From Microbacterium testaceum StLB037 (GTDB lineage Bacteria > Actinomycetota > Actinomycetes > Actinomycetales > Microbacteriaceae), in assembly GCF_008763945.1 (NCBI RefSeq), contig NZ_VTQH01000001.1:209441-273440 (forward strand): a stretch of DNA of 64,000 bases, in the 5' to 3' direction. Positions 36,413 to 45,220 of the stretch are shown in pieces (positions within the stretch are counted from its first letter, which is position 1; each line of letters opens with the position of its first letter). Made by a program: the position numbers and the translations under genes. The notes under the pieces are model-generated. The model saw only the letters and a program-made list of their open reading frames with translations, was not told where the DNA came from and made no database searches.

Positions 36413-36452
36413 GCGAGCGTCGGCCCCGCGCGGGAGCGGGAACGACGGAGGG

Positions 36453-38129
36453 TCAGGCCTCGATGACCATCGGCACGATCATGGGCCGGCGACGCAGCGA
36501 CTGATTGACCCAGCGGCCGATGGTGCGACGGACCACCTGCGAGAGGGCGTGGTTGTCGCGCACGCCCGACTTCGCCGCCTCGGTGAGGGCGGCCGCGATC
36601 TTCGGCTTGACGCTGTCGAAGACCTTGTCGTCCTCGGCGACGCCGCGCGCGTGGATATCGGGCCCGGACACGATCCTGCCGGTCGCCGAATCGACGACGA
36701 CGATGACGGAGATGAACCCCTCTTCCCCGAGGATCCGGCGGTCCTTGAGGTCGGCATCCGTGATCTCGCCCACCGACGACCCGTCGACGTAGACGAAGCC
36801 GATGTCCACCTGACCGACGACCTTCGCGACACCGTCGCGCAGATCGACGACCGTGCCGTTCTCCCCGAGGATCGTGTTCTCCTCGGCGATGCCGGTCTCC
36901 CGCGCGAGCTTGGCGTTGGCCATGAGGTGACGGTATTCGCCGTGCACGGGGAGGACGTTCTTCGGCTTCAGGATGTTGTAGCAGTACAGCAGCTCGCCGG
37001 CGGCGGCGTGACCCGAGACGTGCACCTTCGCGTTGCCCTTGTGCACGACGGTCGCACCGAGCTTGGTGAGTCCGTCGATGACGCGATAGATCGCGTTCTC
37101 GTTCCCGGGGATCTGGCTGGATGCCAGGATGATCGTGTCGCCCTCGCCCGGCTCGATCGCGTGGTCGAGGTTGGCCATGCGGCTGAGCACCGCCATCGGC
37201 TCGCCCTGCGAACCGGTCGACATGTAGACGATCTGGTCGTCGGGGAGATCGCGCGCCTTCTTGTAGTCGATGAGCACGCCGTCGGGGACGTTGAGGTAGC
37301 CGAGGTCGGCGGCGATGCCCATGTTGCGCACCATGCTGCGGCCGAGCAGCGCCACGCGGCGACCGTTGGCGTGGGCCGCGTCGAGCACCTGCTGGACGCG
37401 GTGCACGTGGCTCGAGAAGCTCGCGACGACCACACGACGCGGCGCCTTGGCGATGACCTGGTCGAGCACGGGACCGATGCCCCGCTCGGTGGGGGTGAAC
37501 CCCGGGACGTCGGCGTTGGTGGAGTCGACGAGGAACAGGTCGACGCCCTCCTCGCCCAGGCGGGCGAAGGAGCGGAGGTCGGTGATGCGGCCGTCGAGCG
37601 GCAGCTGGTCCATCTTGAAGTCGCCGGTGGCGAGCACCAGACCCGCGGGGGTGCGGATAGCGACGGCGAGGGCGTCGGGGATCGAGTGGTTGACCGCGAT
37701 GAACTCGAGGTCGAACGGCCCGACCTTCTCGTGCTGGCCTTCCTTCACCGTCAGCGTGTAGGGCCGGATGCGGTGCTCTTTGAGCTTCGCCTCGATGAGC
37801 GCGAGGGTCAGGCCCGACCCGATGAGGGGGATGTCGCTCTGCAGCTTCAGCAGGTAGGGGACGGCGCCGATGTGGTCTTCGTGCCCGTGGGTCAGCACGA
37901 CGCCGACGATGTCGTCGAGGCGATGCTTGATGGGCTCGAAGTCGGGCAGGATCAGGTCGACGCCGGGCTGGTGCTCCTCGGGGAAGAGCACCCCGCAGTC
38001 GACGACGAGCAGCTTGCCGTCGTACTCGAAGACGGTCATGTTGCGACCGACCTCGCCGAGACCGCCGAGCGGGATGACGCGGAGTGTGCCGGCGGCGAGC
38101 GCGGGCGGGTCGAACGGGGTAGTGGGCAT
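36453..38129 (-). CDS. rnj: Ribonuclease J
   Basis: The 558-residue metallo-beta-lactamase/beta-CASP nuclease has motif 2 HGHEDH (81-86), the beta-CASP region with SGSQGE-like STGSQGEP, and the later HVSGHA motif. It matures and degrades RNA by endo- and 5'-exonuclease action, the role of RNase J in bacteria that lack a full degradosome. ATG 38129 has a perfect AGGAGG site. The pair dapA-rnj upstream of ftsK is conserved in actinobacteria. Confidence 0.97.
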   Translation of the reverse strand: MPTTPFDPPALAAGTLRVIPLGGLGEVGRNMTVFEYDGKLLVVDCGVLFPEEHQPGVDLILPDFEPIKHRLDDIVGVVLTHGHEDHIGAVPYLLKLQSDIPLIGSGLTLALIEAKLKEHRIRPYTLTVKEGQHEKVGPFDLEFIAVNHSIPDALAVAIRTPAGLVLATGDFKMDQLPLDGRITDLRSFARLGEEGVDLFLVDSTNADVPGFTPTERGIGPVLDQVIAKAPRRVVVASFSSHVHRVQQVLDAAHANGRRVALLGRSMVRNMGIAADLGYLNVPDGVLIDYKKARDLPDDQIVYMSTGSQGEPMAVLSRMANLDHAIEPGEGDTIILASSQIPGNENAIYRVIDGLTKLGATVVHKGNAKVHVSGHAAAGELLYCYNILKPKNVLPVHGEYRHLMANAKLARETGIAEENTILGENGTVVDLRDGVAKVVGQVDIGFVYVDGSSVGEITDADLKDRRILGEEGFISVIVVVDSATGRIVSGPDIHARGVAEDDKVFDSVKPKIAAALTEAAKSGVRDNHALSQVVRRTIGRWVNQSLRRRPMIVPMVIEA

Positions 38130-38172
38130 ATGAGCCTCCTCGGACGCCGCGAGGCGGCATCCCTTCGTTTTT

Positions 38173-38193
38173 GGATGCCGTCACCCGGCATCC
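38173..38193. terminator. Hairpin between dapA and rnj with inverted GGATGCC pair
   Basis: An 8-bp stem (38173-38180 with 38186-38193, 5-nt loop) follows the dapA stop on the minus strand. T-runs flank it on the plus strand (TTTTT before, GTTTTG after), so the U-tract is on the side opposite to dapA transcription. The arms are the over-represented word GGATGCC and its complement. Confidence 0.6.
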
Positions 38194-38235
38194 GTTTTGT
38201 CGCGTCCCTGGCCGCGGTTCGGCGGACGCCGATGC

Positions 38236-39213
38236 TTATCTCGTGGTGCCGTGTACCTTCGGCAGCGCACCGCCGGCGGCCGCGTTGCGGTCGGGGCGGA
38301 AGTTGGAGAAGTCGGCGCCGGCCACGTCCTTCACGAGGGCCAGCTCGTCTTCGATGACCGCGGCTTCCCACTCCTCCGGCCCGACGAGGGGCAGGCGGAC
38401 GCGGGGGCTGCCGATGCGGCCGAGGCCGTGCAGGATGTACTTCGCCGCGACCGTGCCGGGCACGTGGGTCATCACGGCGCGCACGAGCGGCTCCAGGCTC
38501 TTGTGCGCGGCGGTGGCCGAGGCCAGGTCGCCCGCGTTCACGGCATCCACGATCGTCCGGTACGGCGTGGCGGTGATGTTCGCCGTCACGCCGATGAGGC
38601 CGCTCGCACCGATCGAGAGGTGCGGCAGCACGTTGGCGTCGTCGCCGGAGAAGTAGAGCAGGTCGGTCTGGTTGAGAACGCGGCTGACTTCGCTGAAGTC
38701 ACCCTTGGCGTCTTTGATGGCGAGGATGTTGGGGTGCTTCGCCAGGCGCAGGATCGTCTCGTACTTGATCGGCACGCCGGTTCGGCCCGGGATGTCGTAG
38801 AGGATCACCGGCAGGTCGGTCGCGTCGGCGACCAGACGGAAATGCGTCAGGATGCCAGCCTGCGTGGGCTTGTTGTAGTACGGCGTGACGATCATGATGC
38901 CGTCGGCGCCGGCCTTCTCGCTCGCCTTGTAGAGCTCGATCGCGTGCGCGGTCTCGTTCGAGCCACCGCCCGTGATGATCTTGGCGCGGCCGGCGGAGAC
39001 GCTCTTGCCGACCTCGACGAGACGCAGTTTCTCGGGGTCGGTGAGGGTCGAGGTCTCGCCCGTGGTGCCCGTGACGACGATGCCATCGGCACCGGCGGTG
39101 ATGACGTCGTCGATGTGCTTCTCGGTGGCGGGCCAATCGACTTCGCCGTCGGCGGTCATCGGGGTGATGAGCGCGACGAGCACCTGACCGAAGGGATTGC
39201 CGGAGTGCGTCAT
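38236..39213 (-). CDS. dapA: 4-hydroxy-tetrahydrodipicolinate synthase
   Basis: The 325-residue (beta-alpha)8 aldolase has the TGTTGETSTLT motif, catalytic Tyr in LYDIPGRTG (Y139) and the Schiff-base Lys in AIKDAKGD (K167). It condenses pyruvate with aspartate semialdehyde at the entry to lysine/diaminopimelate synthesis. The C terminus is about 25 residues longer than usual. TATCCT lies 6 nt before ATG 39213, so the mRNA is probably leaderless. It is divergent from the NUDIX gene. Confidence 0.97.
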   Translation of the reverse strand: MTHSGNPFGQVLVALITPMTADGEVDWPATEKHIDDVITAGADGIVVTGTTGETSTLTDPEKLRLVEVGKSVSAGRAKIITGGGSNETAHAIELYKASEKAGADGIMIVTPYYNKPTQAGILTHFRLVADATDLPVILYDIPGRTGVPIKYETILRLAKHPNILAIKDAKGDFSEVSRVLNQTDLLYFSGDDANVLPHLSIGASGLIGVTANITATPYRTIVDAVNAGDLASATAAHKSLEPLVRAVMTHVPGTVAAKYILHGLGRIGSPRVRLPLVGPEEWEAAVIEDELALVKDVAGADFSNFRPDRNAAAGGALPKVHGTTR

Positions 39214-39219
39214 GCCCCC

Positions 39220-39225
39220 AGGATA
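39220..39225 (-). promoter_or_regulatory. Probable -10 element of dapA
   Basis: TATCCT on the minus strand, 6 nt before the dapA ATG. Confidence 0.55.
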
Positions 39226-39296
39226 TCGGTACGCGGCGCGCCGACCTCGGCGCGGTCCCGCGCCCGGGTGAACACTGCGTGACCACGGCCGCGTCC

Positions 39297-39302
39297 TAGG
39301 GT
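39297..39302 (+). promoter_or_regulatory. Probable -10 element of the NUDIX gene
   Basis: TAGGGT lies 7 nt before ATG 39310. It covers the alternative GTG at 39301, which is therefore unlikely to be the start. Confidence 0.55.
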
Positions 39303-39309
39303 GGGCGTC

Positions 39310-39846
39310 ATGGCCTGGACCACCCGCTCATCGCGCACCGTCTACGAGAACCGTTGGATCCACGTGCGCGAGGACGAGGTGACCGGCCCTCACGGCGACG
39401 GTATCTACGGCGTCGTGCGGATGCAGCACCCCGCGGTGTTCGTCGTGGCCCTCGACGACGAGGAACGGATCTGCTTCGTCGAGCTCGAGCGCTACACGAC
39501 GGGCCGTTCGCTCGAGGTCCCCGCGGGCGGTTCCGACGGGGAGGATCCGCTGGAGGCCGCCAAGCGCGAGCTGTTCGAGGAGACCGGCGTCACGGCATCC
39601 GAGTGGATCCCGCTCGGCCGGATGAACGCGCTCAACGGCATCGCCGACGCTCCCGAGTACGTGTTCCTCGCGCGGGGCCTGACGACGACGGATGCCGCGG
39701 CCTCGCAGCACGAGGAGGGCATCGACGCCGTGCGGTGGATCCCGTTCGCCGAGGCGCTCGAACTCGTCGCGAGCGGAGCGGTCTCGGACGGCGAGACCAT
39801 CGGCGCGCTGGCTCTCGCGGGCATCCGGCTCGGGCGATTCCGCTGA
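39310..39846 (+). CDS. NUDIX hydrolase (ADP-ribose pyrophosphatase-like)
   Basis: The 178-residue enzyme has a complete Nudix box (GGSDGEDPLEAAKRELFEETGV spans Gx5Ex7REUxEExGU) preceded by SLEVPAG, as in ADP-ribose and nucleoside diphosphate sugar pyrophosphatases. It hydrolyses a nucleoside diphosphate linked to another group. No signal peptide is seen. ATG 39310 is preferred over GTG 39301 because the latter overlaps the promoter. Confidence 0.9.
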   Translation: MAWTTRSSRTVYENRWIHVREDEVTGPHGDGIYGVVRMQHPAVFVVALDDEERICFVELERYTTGRSLEVPAGGSDGEDPLEAAKRELFEETGVTASEWIPLGRMNALNGIADAPEYVFLARGLTTTDAAASQHEEGIDAVRWIPFAEALELVASGAVSDGETIGALALAGIRLGRFR

Positions 39847-39882
39847 CCTTCCCGGGGTTCTCCGGACGACCGCCGCGGGCGT

Positions 39883-40635
39883 TCAGCGGCCGCGCATGGC
39901 CGCGCGCACGACCGCGGTGTCGGAGAGGAGCCGTGAGGCGGCGACGAGCGCCTTGTACCGCCACGAGGGGATGGACACCGACCGGCCGCTCGCCGCGTCG
40001 CGCAGTCCCTCGCGGACGACCCTCTCGGCGTCGAGCCACATGCCGGGCGGGACCCCCTCTTTTCCCGGCGGCAGACCGAGGCGCTCGTGGAAGTTCGTGT
40101 GCACGAAGCCGGGGCACACCGCGGTGACGGTGACCCCGCGGGGGCGGTAGACGACATTCGCCCAGCGGCTGAACGAGATGAGCCACCCCTTCACCGCTCC
40201 GTAGGTGCCACGCGGGACGAAACCCGCGACCGAGGCGACGTTCACGATCCGCCCGCTCCCCCGCTCGAGCATCGCGGGCAGGGCGGCATGGGTCAGCCTC
40301 ATCGCGGCCTCGACGTGGAGGCGGAGATGGCGGACCTCGAGGTCGATCGCATTCTTCTCGAAGGCGAGATCGAGCCCGAACCCCGCGTTGTTGACGAGCA
40401 CGTCGACGCCCCGGGAGAGACGCTCCTCGACCGCGGCGAGCGCCCCGCCGTCGAGAAGATCGGCGGGAAGCACCTCGACGGAGACCCCCGATCGCGCCCG
40501 GATGTCGTCGGCGACAGCGTCGAGAGCGGACCGGTCGCGCGCGACGAGCACGAGATCGGCGCCGCGGGCGGCGAGCTGACGGGCGAACTCAGCGCCCAGG
40601 CCCGAGCTCGCCCCCGTGATCAGCGCGACGGCCAC
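39883..40635 (-). CDS. Short-chain dehydrogenase/reductase
   Basis: The 250-residue SDR has the cofactor motif GASSGLG (8-14), NNAG (82-85), catalytic Ser in NVASVAG and the YxxxK pair (Y145, K149). The Arg 33 after the second strand favours NADPH. The substrate is unknown; the sequence YRPRGVTVTAVCPGFVHTNF is typical of classical SDRs of the YqjQ/DltE kind. GTG 40635 begins one base after the folA stop, so it is translated with thyA-folA. Confidence 0.88.
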   Translation of the reverse strand: MAVALITGASSGLGAEFARQLAARGADLVLVARDRSALDAVADDIRARSGVSVEVLPADLLDGGALAAVEERLSRGVDVLVNNAGFGLDLAFEKNAIDLEVRHLRLHVEAAMRLTHAALPAMLERGSGRIVNVASVAGFVPRGTYGAVKGWLISFSRWANVVYRPRGVTVTAVCPGFVHTNFHERLGLPPGKEGVPPGMWLDAERVVREGLRDAASGRSVSIPSWRYKALVAASRLLSDTAVVRAAMRGR

Positions 40636-40636
40636 G

Positions 40637-41137
40637 TCAGTCCCCCGTTCGCCGGTAGGTCTCGAAGCGGTAGCGGATGCCGCTGCTCGAGGTGTTCCAG
40701 CCCTCCGTCGGGTCGGCGGTCTCGAGCGTCCATCCGTCGATCGACGGAGCGAAGGTGTCACCGTCGACCTCGACGTCGAGGCGCGTGAGCTCGACGACGT
40801 CGGCACGGTGGATCGCCTCGGCGTAGAGCCGGCCTCCCCCGATCACCCAGACCTCGCCGCCTCGAGCCCGGGCCAGAGCGTCGTCGAGTGAGGCCGCCCG
40901 CTCGGCGCCGTCGTCCGCCCACGCCTCCGAGCGCGTCACGACGATGTTGCGGCGTCCGGGCAGGGGCCGGAAGCGCGGCGGGAGCGACTCCCACGTGCGC
41001 CGGCCCATGATCACGTCGCGCGACCCGGTCACCGCGCGGAAGTGAGCGAGATCCTCGGGCACATGCCATGGCATCCCGCCGTCGGCGCCGATGACGCCGC
41101 CGTGCGCCTGCGCCCAGACGAGGCCGACCCTGGTCAT
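40637..41137 (-). CDS. folA: Dihydrofolate reductase
   Basis: The 166-residue enzyme has [27 protein letters not shown] at the N terminus, the NADPH-binding [11 protein letters not shown] and [12 protein letters not shown] motifs. It regenerates tetrahydrofolate from the dihydrofolate made by ThyA. ATG 41137 overlaps the thyA stop (ATGA), coupling the two enzymes of the same cycle. Confidence 0.96.
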   Translation of the reverse strand: MTRVGLVWAQAHGGVIGADGGMPWHVPEDLAHFRAVTGSRDVIMGRRTWESLPPRFRPLPGRRNIVVTRSEAWADDGAERAASLDDALARARGGEVWVIGGGRLYAEAIHRADVVELTRLDVEVDGDTFAPSIDGWTLETADPTEGWNTSSSGIRYRFETYRRTGD

Positions 41138-41943
41138 ACCGCGACGGCTCCGCGGATGGCCGGGTGGTGCTGGTAGCCCTCGACCACGATGTCGTCGTAG
41201 GTGTAGTCGAAGATCGAGTCCGGCGTGCGCGCGAAGCGCAGCGTGGGCGACGGGTAGGGGTCGCGCGAGAGCTGCTCCTGCACCTGGTCGCGGTGGTTGT
41301 CGTAGATGTGGCAGTCACCGCCCGTCCAGACGAACTCCCCCGGCTCCAAGCCCGTCTGCTGCGCGACCATGAGAGTCAGCAGCGCGTAGGAGGCGATGTT
41401 GAAGGGGACACCGAGGAACATGTCCGCGCTGCGCTGGTAGAGCTGGCACGACAGCTTGCCGCCGGCGACGTAGAACTGGAAAAGGGCGTGGCACGGGGCG
41501 AGCGCCATGTCGGGGATGTCGGCGGGGTTCCAGGCCGACACGATCAGGCGGCGCGAGTCGGGGTCGCGGTGGATCTGCTCGACGACCTGCGCGATCTGGT
41601 CGATCGTCCCGCCGTCGGCGGTGGGCCACGAGCGCCACTGCACGCCGTAGACGGGTCCGAGCTCGCCGTCGGCATCCGCCCACTCGTCCCAGATGGTGAC
41701 CCCGTTGTCCTTCAGCCACGACACGTTCGACTCTCCGCGCAGGAACCACAGGAGCTCATACACGATCGACTTCAGGTGCACGCGCTTGGTCGTGATGAGC
41801 GGGAACCCCTCCGCGAGGTCGAACCGGATCTGGCGGCCGAACACGCTCGTCGTTCCCGTTCCGGTGCGATCGGACTTGTGCGTTCCCGTCTCGAGAACGT
41901 CGCGGAGCAGATCTTCGTAGGGCGTCGGGATGTCGGCGGTCAC
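41134..41943 (-). CDS. thyA: Thymidylate synthase
   Basis: The 269-residue enzyme has [11 protein letters not shown], the catalytic Cys in [13 protein letters not shown] (C151), [20 protein letters not shown] and DCHIYDNH. It methylates dUMP using methylene-tetrahydrofolate. GTG 41943 is preferred: TATCGT lies 7 nt before it and overlaps the alternative GTG six bases upstream. Confidence 0.97.
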   Translation of the reverse strand: MTADIPTPYEDLLRDVLETGTHKSDRTGTGTTSVFGRQIRFDLAEGFPLITTKRVHLKSIVYELLWFLRGESNVSWLKDNGVTIWDEWADADGELGPVYGVQWRSWPTADGGTIDQIAQVVEQIHRDPDSRRLIVSAWNPADIPDMALAPCHALFQFYVAGGKLSCQLYQRSADMFLGVPFNIASYALLTLMVAQQTGLEPGEFVWTGGDCHIYDNHRDQVQEQLSRDPYPSPTLRFARTPDSIFDYTYDDIVVEGYQHHPAIRGAVAV

Positions 41944-41950
41944 GGCCCTC

Positions 41951-41956
41951 ACGATA
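41951..41956 (-). promoter_or_regulatory. Probable -10 element of thyA-folA-SDR
   Basis: TATCGT on the minus strand, 7 nt before GTG 41943. Confidence 0.5.
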
Positions 41957-42081
41957 CCCGCGAAGCGTCCGCGTCCGGGTGTCGACGGTCCACTCGGTGG
42001 ACAGCGCGACGATGCCGTCGCCTGGGGAGGAACGCCGGCGTCACGCAGTGACTCATCGGCCCCTCGCGCCTCACCGCGCAT

Positions 42082-42087
42082 TAGCGT
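42082..42087 (+). promoter_or_regulatory. Possible -10 element of the thioredoxin-like gene
   Basis: TAGCGT lies 8 nt before GTG 42096, with no ribosome binding site in between. Confidence 0.4.
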
Positions 42088-42095
42088 TATGCGTC

Positions 42096-42533
42096 GTGGA
42101 CGTGACCTTCGCTCTCCTGGCCGTCGCGGCGCTGGTCGTGCTGACGACGGTCGCCGGCCTCGTGCTCCGTCACCGCCAGGGGCGCGCACGCACCGTCGAC
42201 TCGGCGGAGGTGGTGGATCCTCGCCTCCTCGGCACCGACCGTCTCGGCACCGAGGCCACCCTGGTCCAGTTCAGCACCGAGATCTGCTCGCGCTGCCCGG
42301 GGGTCCGCCGCATCCTGACGCAGGTCGCCGACAGCCGCGAGGGCGTCGACTACGTCGACGTCGACCTGACCCACCGCCCCGATCTCGCTCAGCGCTTCCG
42401 CGTCCTGCAGACCCCGACCACCCTCGTTCTCGACCGACGAGGGATCATCCGCACCCGCTTCGGCGGGACGCTCGAGCGCACCGCGGTCGAGAGCGAGCTG
42501 ACCCGCCTGCAGAAGGAGCCCTCCCGTGCCTGA
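42096..42533 (+). CDS. Membrane-anchored thioredoxin-family protein
   Basis: The 145-residue protein has an N-terminal membrane helix (about 3-25), a thioredoxin fold with CSRC at C64/C67 and the cis-Pro in LQTPTTLVL (P107). The CxxC motif shows it can do thiol-disulfide chemistry. The topology (short N terminus, then helix) leaves the domain on either face; the positive residues right after the helix (RHRQGRAR) favour the cytoplasmic side. GTG 42096 follows the TAGCGT hexamer. It overlaps the DUF4395 gene by eight bases. Confidence 0.85.
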   Translation: MDVTFALLAVAALVVLTTVAGLVLRHRQGRARTVDSAEVVDPRLLGTDRLGTEATLVQFSTEICSRCPGVRRILTQVADSREGVDYVDVDLTHRPDLAQRFRVLQTPTTLVLDRRGIIRTRFGGTLERTAVESELTRLQKEPSRA

Positions 42534-43098
42534 CCCCACCCGCATCGACGCCCGCGGCCCGCGCTTCGCGGCATCCCTCACCGCTGTCCTCCTCCTCGTG
42601 GCGACCGCGCTCAGCCTCCTCGGCATCTCGACGCGGCGAGGCGCCTTCGGGTGGTTCGCCTATCAGCCCCTCGCCGACGCGACTTTCCGCCCCGAGGCCT
42701 GGGCCGTGCAACAGGCGTCGCTGCTCGGTCGGGCCGCCGATCCCGGCTTCCTGCTGGTGCTCGTGGTCGCGCTGCTGTTCGTCTGGGGCGTCGCGTGGCC
42801 GCGCACCGCGCCCTGGGGCGTCCTGTACCGCCGGCTCGTGCAGCCCCGCCTCGCGCCCCCGACCGAGTTCGAAGATCCGCGCCCGCCGCGCTTCGCCCAG
42901 GGCGTGGGGCTCTTCGTCACCGCCGCGGGACTGCTCCTGCACCTCGCCGGGGTGCCGTGGGCCCTGCCGATCGCCGCGGCGATGGCGTTCGTGGCCGCGT
43001 TCCTCAACGCCGTCTTCGGACTGTGCCTCGGATGCCAGCTCTACCTCGTGCTGCAACGTGCGGGGCTCATCGGGCGACGCGGTCCCGCCGCCGCCTGA
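42526..43098 (+). CDS. DUF4395 membrane protein
   Basis: The 190-residue protein has about four membrane segments (near 14-34, 74-92, 124-142, 146-165) and a conserved-looking FGLCLGCQLYL motif with C167 and C170. DUF4395 proteins usually sit beside thioredoxin-like or sulfurtransferase genes, as here, so a redox partnership in the membrane is plausible. The function is not established. GTG 42526 overlaps the thioredoxin gene. Confidence 0.82.
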   Translation: MPDPTRIDARGPRFAASLTAVLLLVATALSLLGISTRRGAFGWFAYQPLADATFRPEAWAVQQASLLGRAADPGFLLVLVVALLFVWGVAWPRTAPWGVLYRRLVQPRLAPPTEFEDPRPPRFAQGVGLFVTAAGLLLHLAGVPWALPIAAAMAFVAAFLNAVFGLCLGCQLYLVLQRAGLIGRRGPAAA

Positions 43099-43150
43099 GC
43101 GTTCCCGCGCAGACCGCTGTCAAGACCCGCGCGGTGTCGGACGCCCTCAC

Positions 43151-43156
43151 TAGGCT
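43151..43156 (+). promoter_or_regulatory. Possible -10 element of the OsmC gene
   Basis: TAGGCT lies 50 nt before ATG 43207, which has a GGAGG site, so this transcript would carry a normal leader. Confidence 0.4.
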
Positions 43157-43206
43157 GGCCGCGTCGCGGTCGCTCCTGACCGCGCGGACACGTATGGAGG
43201 TTCCCC

Positions 43207-43632
43207 ATGGCCGTCACGAGCGAAGCCACCACCGCCTGGAAGGGCAGCCTGTTCGAGGGATCGGGTGAGGTCACTTTCACCTCGTCGGGTATCGGCACGT
43301 TCGACGTCAACTGGAAGGCGCGCAGCGAGGGGTCGAGCTCGGTCACGACGCCCGAAGAACTGCTCGCCGGCGCTCACTCGTCGTGCTTCAGCATGGCTCT
43401 CTCGAACGCCCTGGCCGACAACGGCACCCCTCCCGAGTCGGTCGACGCCACAGCGTCGGTCACCTTCAAGCCCGGCACCGGGATCACCGGCAGCCACCTC
43501 AACGTCAACGCCGTCGTCCCCGGGCTCGATGACGAGACGTTCCAGAAGATCGCCGCCGACGCGAAGGCCAACTGCCCCGTGTCGCAGGCACTCACGGGTA
43601 TCGAGATCACCCTCGAGGCCACGCTTGCCTGA
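43207..43632 (+). CDS. OsmC family peroxiredoxin
   Basis: The 141-residue OsmC-fold enzyme has the peroxidatic Cys in AGAHSSCFSMALS (C60) and the resolving Cys in ANCPVSQ (C123), the standard pair for organic hydroperoxide reduction. It is cytoplasmic. A GGAGG site precedes ATG 43207. It follows thioredoxin and DUF4395 genes, forming a small thiol-redox neighbourhood, and overlaps the epimerase gene by 8 bases. Confidence 0.94.
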   Translation: MAVTSEATTAWKGSLFEGSGEVTFTSSGIGTFDVNWKARSEGSSSVTTPEELLAGAHSSCFSMALSNALADNGTPPESVDATASVTFKPGTGITGSHLNVNAVVPGLDDETFQKIAADAKANCPVSQALTGIEITLEATLA

Positions 43633-44545
43633 GACTCCGGCCCGACGCGTCGTCCTTGCCGGCGCGTCGGGCCTCATCGGCTCAGCCCTCATCGACTCGC
43701 TCCGCGGCGACGGCGTCGAGGTCACCTCGCTCGTGCGTCGCGAGCCGACCGGCCCCCACGAGGTGCACTGGATGCAGGACGCCAGCCCGCTCGACCCCGA
43801 TGTGATCGCCGGTGCCGACGCGGTGGTGTGCCTCAACGGCGCATCCATCGGACACTTCCCCTGGACCCCCTCGTACAAGAGCACACTGCTGTGGTCGCGC
43901 ATCACCCCGACCCGCACCCTCGCGACGGCCGTGCGCGCTCTCGGCGACGACGCCCCGGCCCTCGTCAACGCCAGCGCGACCGGCTTCTACGGATCCCAGC
44001 CCGGGGCCGTGCTGACCGAGACGTCGAAACGTGGATCCGGGCTGCTCGCCGACATCTGCGTCGACTGGGAAGACGCCGCTCGCGCCGCCGGGGACGCGGC
44101 CCGCGTGGCTCTGCTGCGCACCGCGCCGGTGGTGCACGAGCAGGGCGTGCTCAAGCCGCTACTGCTGCTGACCAAGCTCGGCATCTCCGGCCCGATCGGG
44201 CGCGGCACCCAGGTATGGCCCTGGATCTCGCTCGACGACGAGGTGCGCGCCATCCGCCACGTCATCGACTCCGACCTGTCGGGACCCGTCAACCTCACCG
44301 GTCCCGAGCGCGCGACAGCCAACGACCTCGGATTCGCCCTGGCTCGTCGCATGAACCGCCCCTACCTCGTGCGCGCACCGATCTGGGGGGTCAAGCTCGC
44401 GCTCGGCTCCGACGCCACCGACGCCCTTCTCACCTCGGATGCCGACGTTCGCCCCACCGTTCTGGAGGACAGCGGATTCGCGTTCACGCACCGCACGGTC
44501 GAGGAGGCCGTGGCCGCGGCCGTCCCCGCGCACGACGCGGCCTGA
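43625..44545 (+). CDS. TIGR01777 family epimerase/oxidoreductase
   Basis: The 306-residue protein has the Rossmann motif GASGLIGS (about 13-20), the family stretch VVCLNGASIGHFPWTPSYKS and SATGFYG, and the C-terminal region ending in PTVLEDSGFAFTHRTVEEA. This is the TIGR01777 (YfcH-like) group of SDR-related proteins with uncharacterised substrate. TTG 43625 is the start: it overlaps the osmC stop by eight bases and the homology begins within a few residues. A longer frame upstream is osmC in another frame. Confidence 0.88.
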   Translation: MPETPARRVVLAGASGLIGSALIDSLRGDGVEVTSLVRREPTGPHEVHWMQDASPLDPDVIAGADAVVCLNGASIGHFPWTPSYKSTLLWSRITPTRTLATAVRALGDDAPALVNASATGFYGSQPGAVLTETSKRGSGLLADICVDWEDAARAAGDAARVALLRTAPVVHEQGVLKPLLLLTKLGISGPIGRGTQVWPWISLDDEVRAIRHVIDSDLSGPVNLTGPERATANDLGFALARRMNRPYLVRAPIWGVKLALGSDATDALLTSDADVRPTVLEDSGFAFTHRTVEEAVAAAVPAHDAA

Positions 44546-44690
44546 GCACGACGGGGATTGAGCCCAGCGCCGCCTGGACGCGGTGGGGCCCGAGCCCAGC
44601 GCGGATCGATCCCGACGCGGCCTGAGCGCGGCAGGGGCTGGGCACGACGCGGCCTGAGCGCGGCGGGGGCGGGGCCGACGCGGTCTGAGC
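44534..44690. repeat. Degenerate tandem repeat around GACGCGGCCTGAGC
   Basis: GACGCGGCCTGAGC occurs at 44534-44547 (including the epimerase stop codon), 44614-44627 and 44646-44659, with a one-base variant at 44677-44690. The last three are 31-32 bp apart. The segment fills the 222-bp gap between convergent genes, which has no other feature. Confidence 0.75.
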
Positions 44691-44767
44691 CCAGCGGGTG
44701 CCAAACCGGGCAGGCTCGGACGCACCGCGTCTCACCGGCGCAGGCCCCGCCGCCCGGCCGTCCGCTT

Positions 44768-45220
44768 TCAGGCCGCGCGACGCTCCGCCGTCTCGAGGCG
44801 TATCGCGGTCCGGATGGCGTCGCGCGCCCGGCGACGATCGCCCGCCGCGTCGTAGGCGAGGCCGAGCCGATACCGCGCGCGCCAATCACCGGGGTGCTCC
44901 TCGACGTCGGCGCGATACTTCGGGAACAACGCATCGCCGTCGGCGCGCTCGATGCGTCCGCTCGGACGCACCGGAAGGTCTTCGTCGGGCAGTCCGCCCT
45001 CGGCATCCAACCGCTCCCCCAGCTGCTGGGCGCGCACGCCGAACCACAGCTCGCGGCCGATGGCCCAGATGGCCAGGGCCGGAAGTACCAGCAGCGCGAT
45101 GCCCATCACGACGCCGACGGTCTCGCCGCTCGACAGCAGCACGATGGCCCGCTGACCTGCCAGCACGACGTACATCAACAGCAGCACCGTCATGACGGCG
45201 ACCGCGACGCGCACTCTCAT
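44768..45220 (-). CDS. Small membrane protein with TPR-like tail
   Basis: The 150-residue protein has two membrane helices (about 7-25 and 36-56) followed by a soluble tail with one TPR-like unit (DWRARYRLGLAYDAAGDRRRARDAIRTAI, split at 112-140). No defined family is recognised. ATG 45220 overlaps the dapB stop by four bases, so it is co-translated with dapB; similar small proteins next to dapB occur in related genomes, but their role is unknown. Confidence 0.75.
   Translation of the reverse strand: MRVRVAVAVMTVLLLMYVVLAGQRAIVLLSSGETVGVVMGIALLVLPALAIWAIGRELWFGVRAQQLGERLDAEGGLPDEDLPVRPSGRIERADGDALFPKYRADVEEHPGDWRARYRLGLAYDAAGDRRRARDAIRTAIRLETAERRAA

Noticed and set aside
36549..38357. 602-codon plus-strand open frame
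   Set aside because: Antisense of rnj, same codon-bias artefact.
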